From NCBI GenBank assembly GCA_963668535.1, contig OY764867.1:1240001-1304000 (forward strand): 64,000 nucleotides of DNA, read 5' to 3'. A program made the translations under genes and the position numbers. Origin of the DNA: F22 sp963668535 (GTDB lineage: Bacteria; Bacteroidota; Bacteroidia; Bacteroidales; Bacteroidaceae). The notes beneath the pieces were generated by a model. The model saw nothing but the letters and a program-made list of their open reading frames with translations. It had not been told where the DNA came from and searched no databases. Shown piece by piece: positions 24,266-33,288 of the stretch (position 1 is the first letter of the stretch; each line of letters starts with the position of its first letter).

Positions 24266-26146
24266 ATGACTAAACGAGACTCCCTACCCGAAGAGATTCA
24301 ACTCAAAGCATTAGAGAAAGAAGGAAATAAGGCGCGTCTAGCACGTCTTAAGCTTGTTGTGTCGACACTTCCAGAAACTCCTGGTATATATCAGTATAGG
24401 GATTACAACAGTAAAATAATCTATGTCGGGAAAGCAAAAAACCTGAAGCGACGAGTTCTATCCTATTTCAACAAAGAACATGAGGCTGGAAAGACGCGCG
24501 TACTCGTAAGTAAAATTGCTGACATTAGATACATTATTGTACGCAGTGATGCAGATGCTCTTCTTTTAGAAAACAACTTAATTAAGGAACACAAACCGAG
24601 ATACAATATCCTCCTTAAAGATGACAAAACATATCCAAGCATTGTCATCGAGAATGAGTATTTTCCAAGAGTAAGAAAGACAAGACAAATCAAAAAAAAC
24701 GGGAGTAACTATTTTGGTCCTTACAGCCACACAAGTACTTGTTTTATTCTTCTTGATTTAATCCGCAGTCAATATAAATTACGGAGCTGCAACTTAAACC
24801 TGTCTCCTGAGAAAATCGCAGAGGGGAAATATAAAGTATGCTTAGATTATCATATACATAAATGTTTAGGTCCCTGCGTAGGCAAAATTAGTCTTGATGA
24901 GTATAACAAACAAATTGTCGAGATTAAAGAGATTTTGCAGGGAAATGTCAAAGAACTCAGCGAAAAACTACATCAACAGATGACAGCCCATGCTGAGAAA
25001 CTAGAATTTGAAGCAGCTGAAGAGATCAAACATCGCTACCTTGCCTTAGAGACTTACAGAAGTAAATCAGAAATTGTCCCTAATACTTACGTAAACATTG
25101 ACGTCTTTTCTATTGCTATTGAAGAAGGTCAAGCTGCCTATATAAACTACCTACATATTAAAAATGGGGCCGTCAATATGGCCTACACATTTGAATATCA
25201 AATTCGTCTTGACACAAGCAAAGAAGATATTTTGGCATTAGGGATCACAGAAATGCGACAACGTTTTAAGAGCACTGCTCGCGAAATAGTCGTTCCATTT
25301 CCAGTACAGCTTGGTATGGAAAATATAACACTAACTGTACCTCAAAGAGGCGATAAAAGGAAGCTTTTAGACCTCTCTGATCTGAATGTCAAACAATATA
25401 AAGTTGACAGAATAAACCAAAGAGATAAACTGGATCCATCCCAACGAAGTGCACGCATATTAAAGACACTTCAAGACGCTTTACAATTAGAGAAGATGCC
25501 TGTATGGATAGAAAGTTTTGATAACTCAAACATCTCTGGGGACAGTGCGGTAGCTGCATGCGTAGTATTTAAGATGGGTAAACCAGCCAAAAAAGAATAT
25601 AGGAAGTATCATATTAAGACAGTAGAAGGAGCTGATGATTATGCTTCCATGCGTGAGATTGTCCGCAGACGATACACTCGTTTGAAAGAAGAGGGAGACT
25701 CATTGCCTAACCTCATCATAGCAGATGGAGGGAAAGGACAAATGGAAGCTATTAGACAAGTCGTAATAGATGAATTGCATCTCAACATCCCCATAGCAGG
25801 TTTGGCCAAGGATCAAAGACATAGAACTAAAGAACTCCTTTTTGGAAGTCCAGCGTTACATATTGGTGTGCATCCTCAGTCCCCCCTATTCCACCTATTG
25901 GAACAGATACAGGATGAGGTGCATCGCTTTGCTATCACCTTTCACAGAGACCAGCGTAGTAAAAAACAAATACAATCAGAGCTAGACAACATACAAGGTG
26001 TAGGCCCAAAAACAAAAGATGCTTTACTCAAAAAATTCAAAAGCGTTAAACGAATTAAAGGCAGCTCACAAGAAGAAATAGCAGCAGTTGTCGGAGAAAA
26101 CAAGGGGAAAATAATCTATGATTTTTTTCATCATACAAAAGAATAA
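24266..26146 (+). CDS. uvrC: Excinuclease ABC subunit C
   Basis: A 626-residue nucleotide-excision-repair endonuclease that makes both incisions with UvrA and UvrB. In order: a GIY-YIG nuclease domain (PGIYQYRDYNSKIIYVGKAK, about residues 38-115), a UVR/coiled-coil region (about 205-245), the RNase H-like endonuclease domain (IESFDNSNISGDSAVA, then LIIADGGKGQ), and tandem helix-hairpin-helix motifs at the C-terminus (IQGVGPKTKDALLKKF). About 30 residues precede the usual start of the GIY-YIG domain. UvrA and UvrB are not in the window. Confidence 0.97.
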   Translation: MTKRDSLPEEIQLKALEKEGNKARLARLKLVVSTLPETPGIYQYRDYNSKIIYVGKAKNLKRRVLSYFNKEHEAGKTRVLVSKIADIRYIIVRSDADALLLENNLIKEHKPRYNILLKDDKTYPSIVIENEYFPRVRKTRQIKKNGSNYFGPYSHTSTCFILLDLIRSQYKLRSCNLNLSPEKIAEGKYKVCLDYHIHKCLGPCVGKISLDEYNKQIVEIKEILQGNVKELSEKLHQQMTAHAEKLEFEAAEEIKHRYLALETYRSKSEIVPNTYVNIDVFSIAIEEGQAAYINYLHIKNGAVNMAYTFEYQIRLDTSKEDILALGITEMRQRFKSTAREIVVPFPVQLGMENITLTVPQRGDKRKLLDLSDLNVKQYKVDRINQRDKLDPSQRSARILKTLQDALQLEKMPVWIESFDNSNISGDSAVAACVVFKMGKPAKKEYRKYHIKTVEGADDYASMREIVRRRYTRLKEEGDSLPNLIIADGGKGQMEAIRQVVIDELHLNIPIAGLAKDQRHRTKELLFGSPALHIGVHPQSPLFHLLEQIQDEVHRFAITFHRDQRSKKQIQSELDNIQGVGPKTKDALLKKFKSVKRIKGSSQEEIAAVVGENKGKIIYDFFHHTKE

Positions 26147-26149
26147 GCG

Positions 26150-26157
26150 TACCTTTG
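26150..26157 (+). promoter_or_regulatory. -7 element upstream of dtd
   Basis: TACCTTTG, the best-known form of the Bacteroidetes -7 element, lies just after the uvrC stop and 29 bp before the dtd ATG. No TTG at the -33 position was found. Confidence 0.6.
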
Positions 26158-26186
26158 TAAGGATAAATTCTTAAATAATTCTCCCC

Positions 26187-26702
26187 ATGCGATTAGTTAT
26201 TCAACGCGTATCCGAGGCTCACGTAAATATTGCAGGAAGCACTGTTGGTCAAATTCAAAAAGGCTACATGATACTATTTGGAGTTAGTAGCGAAGACGAA
26301 TTACAAGCCCAAGAACACTTGATTAAACACAAAGAAAAGCTCGATGCAAGCAGCTTACAGAACATGCCGAGTATAGAATGGCTCGTTAAGAAAGTCATTG
26401 GGCTACGAATCTTTGACGACGACAATGGTGTTATGAATCGTTCTATTATGGATGTACAAGGCGATATATTGGTCGTAAGTCAATTCACACTGCATGCTCT
26501 TGTGAAAAAAGGCAATAGACCCTCTTATATACGTGCAGCAGGCCATGAATATGCTATTCCAATGTATGAAGGCTTTTGCCTAGCACTCAGTCAAGCATTA
26601 GGCAGATCTGTACAGACTGGTCAATTTGGAGCTGCTATGGAAGTTGGGCTTGTCAATGATGGTCCAGTAACGATTTTAATTGATAGCAATAACAGAGAAT
26701 AA
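26187..26702 (+). CDS. dtd: D-aminoacyl-tRNA deacylase
   Basis: A 171-residue DTD that hydrolyses D-amino acids from mischarged tRNA. The catalytic motif SQFTLHA (residues 98-104) and the chirality-checking motif NDGPVT near residue 157 are both present. The usual length is about 150; the extra residues form an insertion at about 39-60 (QAQEHLIKHKEKLDASSLQN), between the GVSSEDE strand end and the conserved IEWLVKKVIGLRIF helix. The mazG-like gene begins 2 bp after the stop and deoC follows, so the three form a tight operon. Confidence 0.95.
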   Translation: MRLVIQRVSEAHVNIAGSTVGQIQKGYMILFGVSSEDELQAQEHLIKHKEKLDASSLQNMPSIEWLVKKVIGLRIFDDDNGVMNRSIMDVQGDILVVSQFTLHALVKKGNRPSYIRAAGHEYAIPMYEGFCLALSQALGRSVQTGQFGAAMEVGLVNDGPVTILIDSNNRE

Positions 26703-26704
26703 AG

Positions 26705-27037
26705 ATGGAAGATATCACACTAAAGGAAGCGCAAGATATTGTCGATAATTGGATCACTAAGCACGGTGTACGTTACTTCAGTGAACTGACTAATATGGCT
26801 ATACTAACTGAAGAAGTAGGAGAATTGGCACGTATTATGGCTCGCACCTACGGAGATCAGAGCTTTAAGGCTGGAGAAAAAAAGGACATTGCAGACGAGC
26901 TTACAGATGTTCTCTGGGTGATACTTTGCCTAGCCAATCAAACAGGAATAGATCTCACCGAGAGCTTTAAAAAAAACATAAATAAAAAAACAACAAGAGA
27001 TAAGGAAAGACATATCAATAATCCTAAACTGAAATAA
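26705..27037 (+). CDS. MazG-like nucleotide pyrophosphohydrolase
   Basis: A 110-residue single MazG-like helical domain. The metal-binding pattern is seen as EEVGELARIMAR followed by DIADELTDVLWVILCLA (ExxE and ExxD acidic pairs on facing helices). The family converts noncanonical NTPs to NMPs; the specific nucleotide is unknown. Full-length MazG has two domains, while this is the compact single-domain type. It is sandwiched between dtd (2 bp) and deoC (3 bp), so it is surely co-transcribed with them. Confidence 0.9.
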   Translation: MEDITLKEAQDIVDNWITKHGVRYFSELTNMAILTEEVGELARIMARTYGDQSFKAGEKKDIADELTDVLWVILCLANQTGIDLTESFKKNINKKTTRDKERHINNPKLK

Positions 27038-27040
27038 TAT

Positions 27041-27934
27041 ATGGAAAATCAAAAGAGTAAAATTGATACTGCATTAGGCAAGTATGACTTGAATATATCA
27101 GATGCTGCTGTAGCAGATGCCGTAGCTCAAATAAAAGCAGAAAAATTGAGCGGAAACATGACACCAGATGTCAAAAAGTTTTTGTTTAATTGCATTGATT
27201 TGACCACACTTGCCACTGAAGATCATGACCGAAAAGTCATCGAGTTCACACGCAAAGTCAACGAATTTTCTCATGCATATGGAGACCTAAAAAACGTTGG
27301 TGCAATCTGTGTATACCCTAATTTTGCGGATACAGTACGCACAACACTAGATGTTGATTCAGTAAATATCGCCTGTGTAGCCGGAGGGTTCCCTTCATCT
27401 CAAACTTTCATTGAAGTGAAAGTCGCAGAAATTGCACTAGCAGTAGCACATGGTGCTGATGAAATAGATATTGTGATACCTGTAGGTAAATTCTTAGACA
27501 GAAATTACGAAGATATGTGTGAAGAAATCCAAGAGCAAAAAGCAGCTTGTGGTAAAGCACACTTAAAAGTCATTTTAGAAACAGGTGCATTGAAAACAGC
27601 ACAAAATATCATGACAGCTTCTATCCTATCAATCTACTCAGGTGCAGACTTTATTAAAACATCTACTGGAAAGCAACAGCCAGCTGCAACATATGAAGCA
27701 GCCTACACAATGTGTCAGGCGATCAAAGCATATCATAAAGAAACAGGTCTTAAGATCGGATTTAAGCCAGCTGGGGGCATCAATACCGTAGAAGATGCTG
27801 TGATGTACTATTCAATCGTAAAAGAGGTATTAGGCGAAGAATGGTTAGACAATACATTGTTCCGTTTAGGTACCAGCCGACTTGCCAATCTTCTTCTAAG
27901 CGATATTGTGGGAAAAGAAACAAAATTCTTTTAA
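27041..27934 (+). CDS. deoC: Deoxyribose-phosphate aldolase
   Basis: A 297-residue class I aldolase that splits 2-deoxyribose-5-phosphate into glyceraldehyde-3-phosphate and acetaldehyde in deoxynucleoside catabolism. GADFIKTSTGK carries the Schiff-base Lys, LKIGFKPAGGI the second catalytic Lys, and ADEIDIVIPVG matches the conserved Asp strand. It has an N-terminal extension of roughly 40 residues relative to the short 220-residue bacterial form. It is last in the dtd-mazG-deoC operon and is followed by a strong terminator. Confidence 0.96.
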   Translation: MENQKSKIDTALGKYDLNISDAAVADAVAQIKAEKLSGNMTPDVKKFLFNCIDLTTLATEDHDRKVIEFTRKVNEFSHAYGDLKNVGAICVYPNFADTVRTTLDVDSVNIACVAGGFPSSQTFIEVKVAEIALAVAHGADEIDIVIPVGKFLDRNYEDMCEEIQEQKAACGKAHLKVILETGALKTAQNIMTASILSIYSGADFIKTSTGKQQPAATYEAAYTMCQAIKAYHKETGLKIGFKPAGGINTVEDAVMYYSIVKEVLGEEWLDNTLFRLGTSRLANLLLSDIVGKETKFF

Positions 27935-28003
27935 GCATAAGCAAAAGAAATAGCTAGGAGCAAAAATATAGAAAACAACCAACAAAAGAGAGTTCCTAGA
28001 CGA

Positions 28004-28045
28004 AAATAGGGCTGCAAATCAGATTTGCAGCCCTATTTAATATTT
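28004..28045 (+). terminator. Terminator of the dtd-mazG-deoC operon
   Basis: A 17-bp inverted repeat, AAATAGGGCTGCAAATC (28004-28020) with GATTTGCAGCCCTATTT (28022-28038), separated by one base, then a T-rich tail (AATATTTT). Confidence 0.9.
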
Positions 28046-28267
28046 TAGAGGCTATTTTCTATACAAAACGAAATAGACAAATTACAAACAAAATGTACAA
28101 TATACGCATTTCAATCACACAGAAAAACTACAATATGCTATTTAAAATCCATTTTAAAAGGCAAATAGTCAAATTAGATCCGTAAAAAATGAGGGAGTTT
28201 TGAGATAATTCTACTGCTATTGAGTATTTGTACAGAAATAATGAATTGTAAGGGACTTATTTTTTAC
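28046..28267. other. AT-rich intergenic region without recognised features
   Basis: About 220 bp between the deoC terminator and the end of the convergent polyprenyl synthase gene. It contains only a small TTTTAAAATGG-type inverted repeat near 28140. There is no credible ORF, promoter or RNA gene, and I see nothing else in it. Confidence 0.5.
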
Positions 28268-29257
28268 TTAGTTGTGACGCTTCACAACAATTTGGGCATA
28301 TCCCAATAAAGCATCCGCTAAAGTCGTATCCGAACAAGATGCAGTCAATTCATGAATACTAACAGCGATGTCATTCATATATTGATCCATCTTACTATAC
28401 GCATACTCTACTCCACCATTGTCAAGACACCAAGCTGTAAATTTTTCAATTTCTTGATCAGTCGCTTCAAGTTGCTTGATCTTATGTGCCACTTGATGCA
28501 TCTCTTTATTGTCGACAGAATTTAAGACATACAAAGCAGGTAAAGTCAACTTGCCCTCTCTCATGTCATTTCCTGTTGGCTTCCCTAACCCAGTCGTATC
28601 TGGAAGATAATCAAAAATATCATCTCGTATTTGAAAACACAATCCGACTTTCTCTACAAAATTAAGTGCCAACTCGATATCATCAGCAGGAGCATCCACA
28701 CTCAACAAAGCCATTTCAGCACAATACTTAAAAAGCACAGCCGTTTTCATACGAATCACTTCCAAATAAGCATCTTCAGAAAAAGTAGTAGAAGAAATGG
28801 TATTGAGTTGAAGGATCTCACCAGCAGCGAGATGTTTGCCCAAATCAGACATCAAACGAAAAATCTCAATAGATTGGGTGCGACTTGTAAACTGAAGTGC
28901 AGTAGACAGGATATAATCCCCAACAAGCACAGCAGCTTGACTACCAATTTTGGCACATAGAGACTGCACCCCTCTTCTCATTTCACTTTCATCGACAATG
29001 TCATCATGTACCAACGAAGCGGTATGCAGCAGTTCAGCTGCCACAGCACTGTATATGGTCGATTGTTGAACCGGACCGTACAACTTAGCCAATAAAAACA
29101 TCAAAATTGGTCTCATCTGCTTCCCTTTTTGCTCGGAAACGTATCTCAAAGAGACATCCAACAAAGGAAGATCAGCTTGTAAAGCCTCAACCATCGTCTC
29201 ATTGAAAAGAGACAATTCTTGAAGTATGGGTTGCTTGATATTTTCTAAAGTCGACAT
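28268..29257 (-). CDS. Polyprenyl diphosphate synthase (IspA/IspB-like)
   Basis: A 329-residue trans-isoprenyl diphosphate synthase. The first aspartate-rich motif is LVHDDIVDESEMRRG and the second is FQIRDDIFDYLPD. KQMRPILMFLLAKLYG is the conserved K-x-x-R-P region. The family condenses IPP units to make the side chain of menaquinone or other polyprenyl carriers; the product chain length is not certain. An in-frame GTG at 29275 is rejected because it overlaps the TACTTTTG -7 element; ATG 29257 (MSTLENIKQ) is used. Divergent from polA. Confidence 0.92.
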   Translation of the reverse strand: MSTLENIKQPILQELSLFNETMVEALQADLPLLDVSLRYVSEQKGKQMRPILMFLLAKLYGPVQQSTIYSAVAAELLHTASLVHDDIVDESEMRRGVQSLCAKIGSQAAVLVGDYILSTALQFTSRTQSIEIFRLMSDLGKHLAAGEILQLNTISSTTFSEDAYLEVIRMKTAVLFKYCAEMALLSVDAPADDIELALNFVEKVGLCFQIRDDIFDYLPDTTGLGKPTGNDMREGKLTLPALYVLNSVDNKEMHQVAHKIKQLEATDQEIEKFTAWCLDNGGVEYAYSKMDQYMNDIAVSIHELTASCSDTTLADALLGYAQIVVKRHN

Positions 29258-29274
29258 GAAAGACAATTTTGTCA

Positions 29275-29282
29275 CAAAAGTA
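29275..29282 (-). promoter_or_regulatory. -7 element of the polyprenyl synthase gene
   Basis: TACTTTTG on the minus strand, 17 bp before the ATG at 29257. It decides the start codon of the gene. Confidence 0.55.
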
Positions 29283-29343
29283 GTAATTTCTTGGAGATAA
29301 CACAGAGGTTTTTAGTACTTTTACCCCTAAAAGAACTCAAATT

Positions 29344-32181
29344 ATGATGGAACAAAAGAAAAAGCTCTATTTACTAGACGCTTACGCACTTATTTTTCGG
29401 GCATATTATGCCATGATTCGAACGCCACGAATCAACTCAAAAGGACTCAACACATCAGCCATTCTTGGTTTTACAAACACGCTAGAAGAAGTCCTTACCA
29501 AAACCAATCCTGAATACATTGCCGTAGCTTTCGATCCTGCTGGTCCAACTTTCCGTCATGATGCTTATCCAGCATACAAAGCCCACCGAGACGCTACCCC
29601 AGAAGATATTAAAAAAGCCGTTCCCTATATCAAGGAATTGCTTGCTGCATATAATATTCCAGTATATGAAGTAGCGGGATATGAAGCTGATGATGTGATT
29701 GGTACACTCGCCAAACAAGCAGAAAAAATGGGTCTGACCACCTATATGATGACCCCCGATAAAGATTATGCCCAGCTGGTGAGTGACAATATATATATGT
29801 ATAAGCCAAGCAATGGAGGAAAGCCAGCTGAAATCATGGGCATTCCAGAAGTCTTGGAAAAGTTCGGCGTAGAACGCACCGAACAAGTCATCGACATCCT
29901 TGGACTGCAAGGAGATGCCGCAGATAATATTCCTGGATGTCCAGGTATTGGCCCTAAGACAGCGACAAAGCTTATTGGACAGTTTGGCAGCATCGAATCC
30001 CTACTCGATAATACAGATCAACTGAAAGGAGCTCAAAAGAAAAAGATTGAAGACAATAAAGCCCAGATTACGGAAAGTAAATGGCTTGTCACCATCAAAA
30101 CAGATGTACCAGTAAGCCTAGATTTGAAGGACGTTGCTCGCAAAGAGGCCGACGAAAGCAAACTGGATCCACTATTTAAAGAGTTGGAATTTGTCACTAT
30201 GATGCGTCGTCGACAAATGAGGCAGACAGAGCAAAAACCACCACAAGCTCCAGTACAGTTAGACTTGTTTGGCAACCCGATTGCACCAAGCTCCAATGCC
30301 ACCGCAATAGACACCACTATAAACAACTCTGTATTAACCGAAAAAGAAGATACGCGAGAAAAACCACTAGATACAATGGGAAGTCGCAAGCCCAATTATA
30401 GAATGCTTACGACAGATAAAGAGATCAGTGCATATGTAGCGACAATCAAAAAACAGGACGTTTTTTGTATTGACACCGAAACAACAGATATAGAACCCAT
30501 GCGCGCTTCACTGGTGGGTATCAGTTTGAGCTATCAAGAGAAAGAGGCCGTATATATAGCTGTTTCCGAAAACAAGGAAGAAGCCATCAAACAAGTTGCA
30601 CTACTCGCCCCAATATTGAGCGATAAAAAGATTGGCAAGGTTGGGCAAAACATCAAGTACGACATGATTGTTTTAAACCGATATGGAGCAAAATTTGAGG
30701 GCCCGTTGTGGGATACTATGATAGCTCATTATCTCCTACAACCAGATGCTAGACACAATATGGACTTCCTTGCTGAAAGCTTACTCCACTACCAGCCAAT
30801 CCCAATTGAAAAGTTGATAGGACCTAAAGGGAAAAAGCAAAAGAATATGCGCGATATCCCTCAAGAGGACATCGTGGATTACGCTTGTGAAGATGCAGAT
30901 ATCACCCTAGCATTATACCATCACTTACTCCCGCTTATAGAGCTAGATGAGGACACGAAAAAACTATTTAATGACATAGAAATGCCACTAGTTCGTGTAC
31001 TTGCCGATATGGAACAAACAGGTGTGTATATAGATACCGATATTCTTGCCGAAACAGCCACTGAACTTACAGCAAGATTGGCAGAAATAGAAAAAAGTAT
31101 CTGTAGCTATGTGGATACCCCATTTAATATTAGTAGCCCTAAACAAGTGGGCGAAGTATTATTTGAAACACTTAAACTGAGCGATAAACCCAAGAAAACC
31201 AAAACAGGGCAATATGTAACCAGTGAGGAAACCCTCGAAAAACTACGGGACAAACACAAAATAGTAGGGGAAATCTTAGACTATAGAGGCTTAAAGAAAC
31301 TACTAAGTACCTATGTAGAAGCCCTACCCGACTTGATTAATCCAGAAACTGGCCGCATCCACACTTCTTTTAATCAAGCTGTGGCAGCTACTGGACGTTT
31401 AAGTTCGAGCAATCCTAACCTACAAAACATCCCCATCAGAGATGCAGACGGCAAACAATTGCGTAAAGCATTTATCCCACATCCTGGACATATATTCTTC
31501 TCGGCCGATTATAGTCAAGTAGAATTGCGCCTGATGGCTCATCTAAGCCAAGATGAACATCTCATCAGAGCATTTCAAGACGGATTAGACGTCCATAGGG
31601 ATACTGCCAGTAAATTGTACAACGTCATGCCTATGTTTGTGGATGAAGATATGCGTCGTAAAGCAAAAACGGCCAATTTTGGCATCATATATGGAATTTC
31701 TGCTTTCGGTCTGTCTGAACGCATGCAAGTAAGCCGCAAGGAAGCAAAAGAATTGATAGACACCTATTTCAAAACATATCCCAAAGTTGCTAGCTACATG
31801 GAAAGCATGAAAGAAAAAGCGCGTGAAGAAGGATGTGTATATACCTTATTACATAGAAAGCGCACCTTACCAGACATCAACAGCCGCAATGCGGTAGTAC
31901 GTGGATATGCAGAGCGTAATGCCATCAATGCGCCAATACAAGGAACTGCAGCAGATATTATTAAGTTGGCAATGATAGCCATTAACAAAGAATTTAAGGC
32001 CAAGAACCTAGAAAGCAAGATGATTCTCCAGGTACACGATGAATTGAATTTCAGTGTAGCCCCCAAAGAAAAAGAAATGGTAGAAAAGATCGTCTTAAAG
32101 TGTATGGAACATGCTCTAGAGTTGAGCGTGCCATTAATTGCAGAGAGTGGTTGGGGAAAAAATTGGCTAGAAGCTCATTAG
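29344..32181 (+). CDS. polA: DNA polymerase I
   Basis: A 945-residue family A polymerase used in Okazaki-fragment processing and repair. In order: a 5' nuclease domain (about 1-300; LLDAYALIFRAYYAM, YEADDVIGTLA, GDAADNIPGCPGIGPKTA), a 3'-5' exonuclease domain (about 360-545; FCIDTETTDIEPM and YACEDADITL keep the acidic residues, so proofreading is likely active), and the polymerase domain (motif A FSADYSQVELRLMAHL, motif B RRKAKTANFGIIYGIS, motif C QVHDELNF). The gene opens ATGATG, so 29347 is an alternative start. Confidence 0.98.
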   Translation: MMEQKKKLYLLDAYALIFRAYYAMIRTPRINSKGLNTSAILGFTNTLEEVLTKTNPEYIAVAFDPAGPTFRHDAYPAYKAHRDATPEDIKKAVPYIKELLAAYNIPVYEVAGYEADDVIGTLAKQAEKMGLTTYMMTPDKDYAQLVSDNIYMYKPSNGGKPAEIMGIPEVLEKFGVERTEQVIDILGLQGDAADNIPGCPGIGPKTATKLIGQFGSIESLLDNTDQLKGAQKKKIEDNKAQITESKWLVTIKTDVPVSLDLKDVARKEADESKLDPLFKELEFVTMMRRRQMRQTEQKPPQAPVQLDLFGNPIAPSSNATAIDTTINNSVLTEKEDTREKPLDTMGSRKPNYRMLTTDKEISAYVATIKKQDVFCIDTETTDIEPMRASLVGISLSYQEKEAVYIAVSENKEEAIKQVALLAPILSDKKIGKVGQNIKYDMIVLNRYGAKFEGPLWDTMIAHYLLQPDARHNMDFLAESLLHYQPIPIEKLIGPKGKKQKNMRDIPQEDIVDYACEDADITLALYHHLLPLIELDEDTKKLFNDIEMPLVRVLADMEQTGVYIDTDILAETATELTARLAEIEKSICSYVDTPFNISSPKQVGEVLFETLKLSDKPKKTKTGQYVTSEETLEKLRDKHKIVGEILDYRGLKKLLSTYVEALPDLINPETGRIHTSFNQAVAATGRLSSSNPNLQNIPIRDADGKQLRKAFIPHPGHIFFSADYSQVELRLMAHLSQDEHLIRAFQDGLDVHRDTASKLYNVMPMFVDEDMRRKAKTANFGIIYGISAFGLSERMQVSRKEAKELIDTYFKTYPKVASYMESMKEKAREEGCVYTLLHRKRTLPDINSRNAVVRGYAERNAINAPIQGTAADIIKLAMIAINKEFKAKNLESKMILQVHDELNFSVAPKEKEMVEKIVLKCMEHALELSVPLIAESGWGKNWLEAH

Positions 32182-32205
32182 TATCAATCTGAAACAACAA
32201 TAAAA

Positions 32206-32247
32206 TAAATTGGCTGAATACTCCATGTATTCAGCCAATTTATTTTG
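32206..32247 (+). terminator. Terminator of polA
   Basis: A 16-bp stem, TAAATTGGCTGAATAC (32206-32221) with GTATTCAGCCAATTTA (32227-32242), a 5-nt loop and a TTTTG tail. Confidence 0.88.
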
Positions 32248-32485
32248 TAAAACTAACCGTTAACAAAGGGTGTAACCAATAAAAATAGACATTACTTACA
32301 AATTGAAAGTACACCCACATAAAAGAAAAGAAAATCTCCAAGTGAAACGGGCATTTTGAATAAAAAGCAGGATTTTTATTCAGTAAAGTTACACGAATAA
32401 GAGCAAAGTGTAAGCATCGACCTTAACAACCATCTTAAATAATGTTATCAAACTACCTTTTTGTCACTTTTTCTTGTTTATACTA
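32248..32485. other. Intergenic region upstream of the DUF3836 promoter
   Basis: About 240 bp, AT-rich, without a credible ORF. It contains one AT hairpin (TGAATAAAAA at 32357-32366 with TTTTTATTCA at 32373-32382). I see nothing else in it. Confidence 0.45.
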
Positions 32486-32515
32486 TTGCAGATAAAGAAA
32501 AAGCACATATATTTG
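32486..32515 (+). promoter_or_regulatory. Promoter of the DUF3836 gene
   Basis: TTG at 32486-32488 and TATATTTG at 32508-32515 with a 19-bp spacer, a full consensus match. The predicted 5' leader is about 60 nt and AT-rich. Confidence 0.7.
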
Positions 32516-32583
32516 CCTCCGAATCAAGATAACACTTGACAAATTGATATATTTAATACATAACCCATTTAAAACTAAAAGGT

Positions 32584-32961
32584 ATGAAAGTAGCACAATT
32601 CCTAAGCGCAATGATGGTATGCATGGTACTAAACATTGCATTTGTACAGCTAAACGCTCGTAACAATGACAATCTAATTTACAACAGTACAGAAGAAAAC
32701 GGTCAAGTCGTTTCTGAAACTGTGTATAAGAACAATGAAGGCCAATTGGTCAACTATATGAAGTATGCATACACCCGCGATGCAGAGGGACGTATCCTAA
32801 CTCAAGAAAATCTTAAGTGGAACAATGGTACTTGGAATAAGACCATCGCCTTACACTACTCTTACGCTGGTAAGCAAATGACAACCACTTACCACAAGTG
32901 GAATACTAAAGCTGGAGAATATGTACTTGTACCTGAGATGACAGTAACTGTTGACCAGTAA
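32584..32961 (+). CDS. DUF3836 family small secreted protein
   Basis: A 125-residue protein with a signal peptide (MKVAQFLSAMMVCMVLNIAF, then VQLNARN). The mature part of about 100 residues has a beta-rich repeat rhythm (YNSTEENGQVVSETVYKNNE, then YAYTRDAEGRILTQENLKWN), typical of the DUF3836 family of Bacteroides and Prevotella, which has no known function. It has its own good promoter and is flanked by terminators, so it is monocistronic. The A/T-biased leader and compact structure suggest an abundant exported protein (inference). Confidence 0.75.
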   Translation: MKVAQFLSAMMVCMVLNIAFVQLNARNNDNLIYNSTEENGQVVSETVYKNNEGQLVNYMKYAYTRDAEGRILTQENLKWNNGTWNKTIALHYSYAGKQMTTTYHKWNTKAGEYVLVPEMTVTVDQ

Positions 32962-33184
32962 TTGATCTCTTTAGTACAAATAAAGAAAAGAAGTATTGAA
33001 TAAATAGTTGAGTTATCATTTATAAAGGGTCTGAACTCTCTCTCTCAAAACATTTCATACCCACACTCTCTCACTCAGTTGTTCTGCGGAACAAATAACC
33101 AAATGATAAGCAACCCCCTTGTCTAGGGAATAAGACAAAAAAGCCCCCCTGTGGGACTTGTGTTGACTAAATGTATATCATACT
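32962..33184 (+). other. 3' region of the DUF3836 gene with successive inverted repeats
   Basis: A 9-bp inverted repeat, TTATCATTT (33013-33021) with AAATGATAA (33101-33109), encloses a pyrimidine-rich stretch and an inner hairpin TTGTTC-tgcg-GAACAA (33079-33094). Two more hairpins follow: TTGTCT/AGACAA at 33119-33138 and an imperfect AAGCCCC/GGGACTT at 33141-33158. There is no ORF. It is probably the structured 3' UTR of the DUF3836 mRNA; the nature of the structure is inferred. Confidence 0.4.
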
Positions 33185-33220
33185 AAAAAAGCCGGAGCTC
33201 CAAAATGCTTCGGCTTTTTG
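33185..33220 (+). terminator. Terminator upstream of ychF
   Basis: An AAAAAGCCGGAG left arm pairs with CTTCGGCTTTTT (one G-T pair) around a 10-nt loop, ending TTTTTG at 33220. It is the last terminator for the DUF3836 transcript. Confidence 0.8.
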
Positions 33221-33243
33221 TATTCATTCCCAGTAGAATTCCC

Positions 33244-33251
33244 TATATTTG
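33244..33251 (+). promoter_or_regulatory. -7 element of ychF
   Basis: TATATTTG, 37 bp before the ATG. A TTTG at 33217-33220 lies 23 bp upstream, slightly too far for an ideal -33, and overlaps the preceding terminator's T-run. Confidence 0.55.
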
Positions 33252-33288
33252 CATCCAGAAGAAAAATAAACAATAAAAAGAAAAATAA

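Noticed and set aside
28261..28290. GTTGTGA/TCACAAC hairpin at the end of the polyprenyl synthase gene as a terminator
   Set aside because: The stem is within the last codons and is followed on the coding strand by A residues, not T.
33035..33075. CTCTCTCTC tracts as a phase-variation repeat
   Set aside because: The tracts are short and interrupted, and lie in an untranslated region away from any start codon or promoter spacer.
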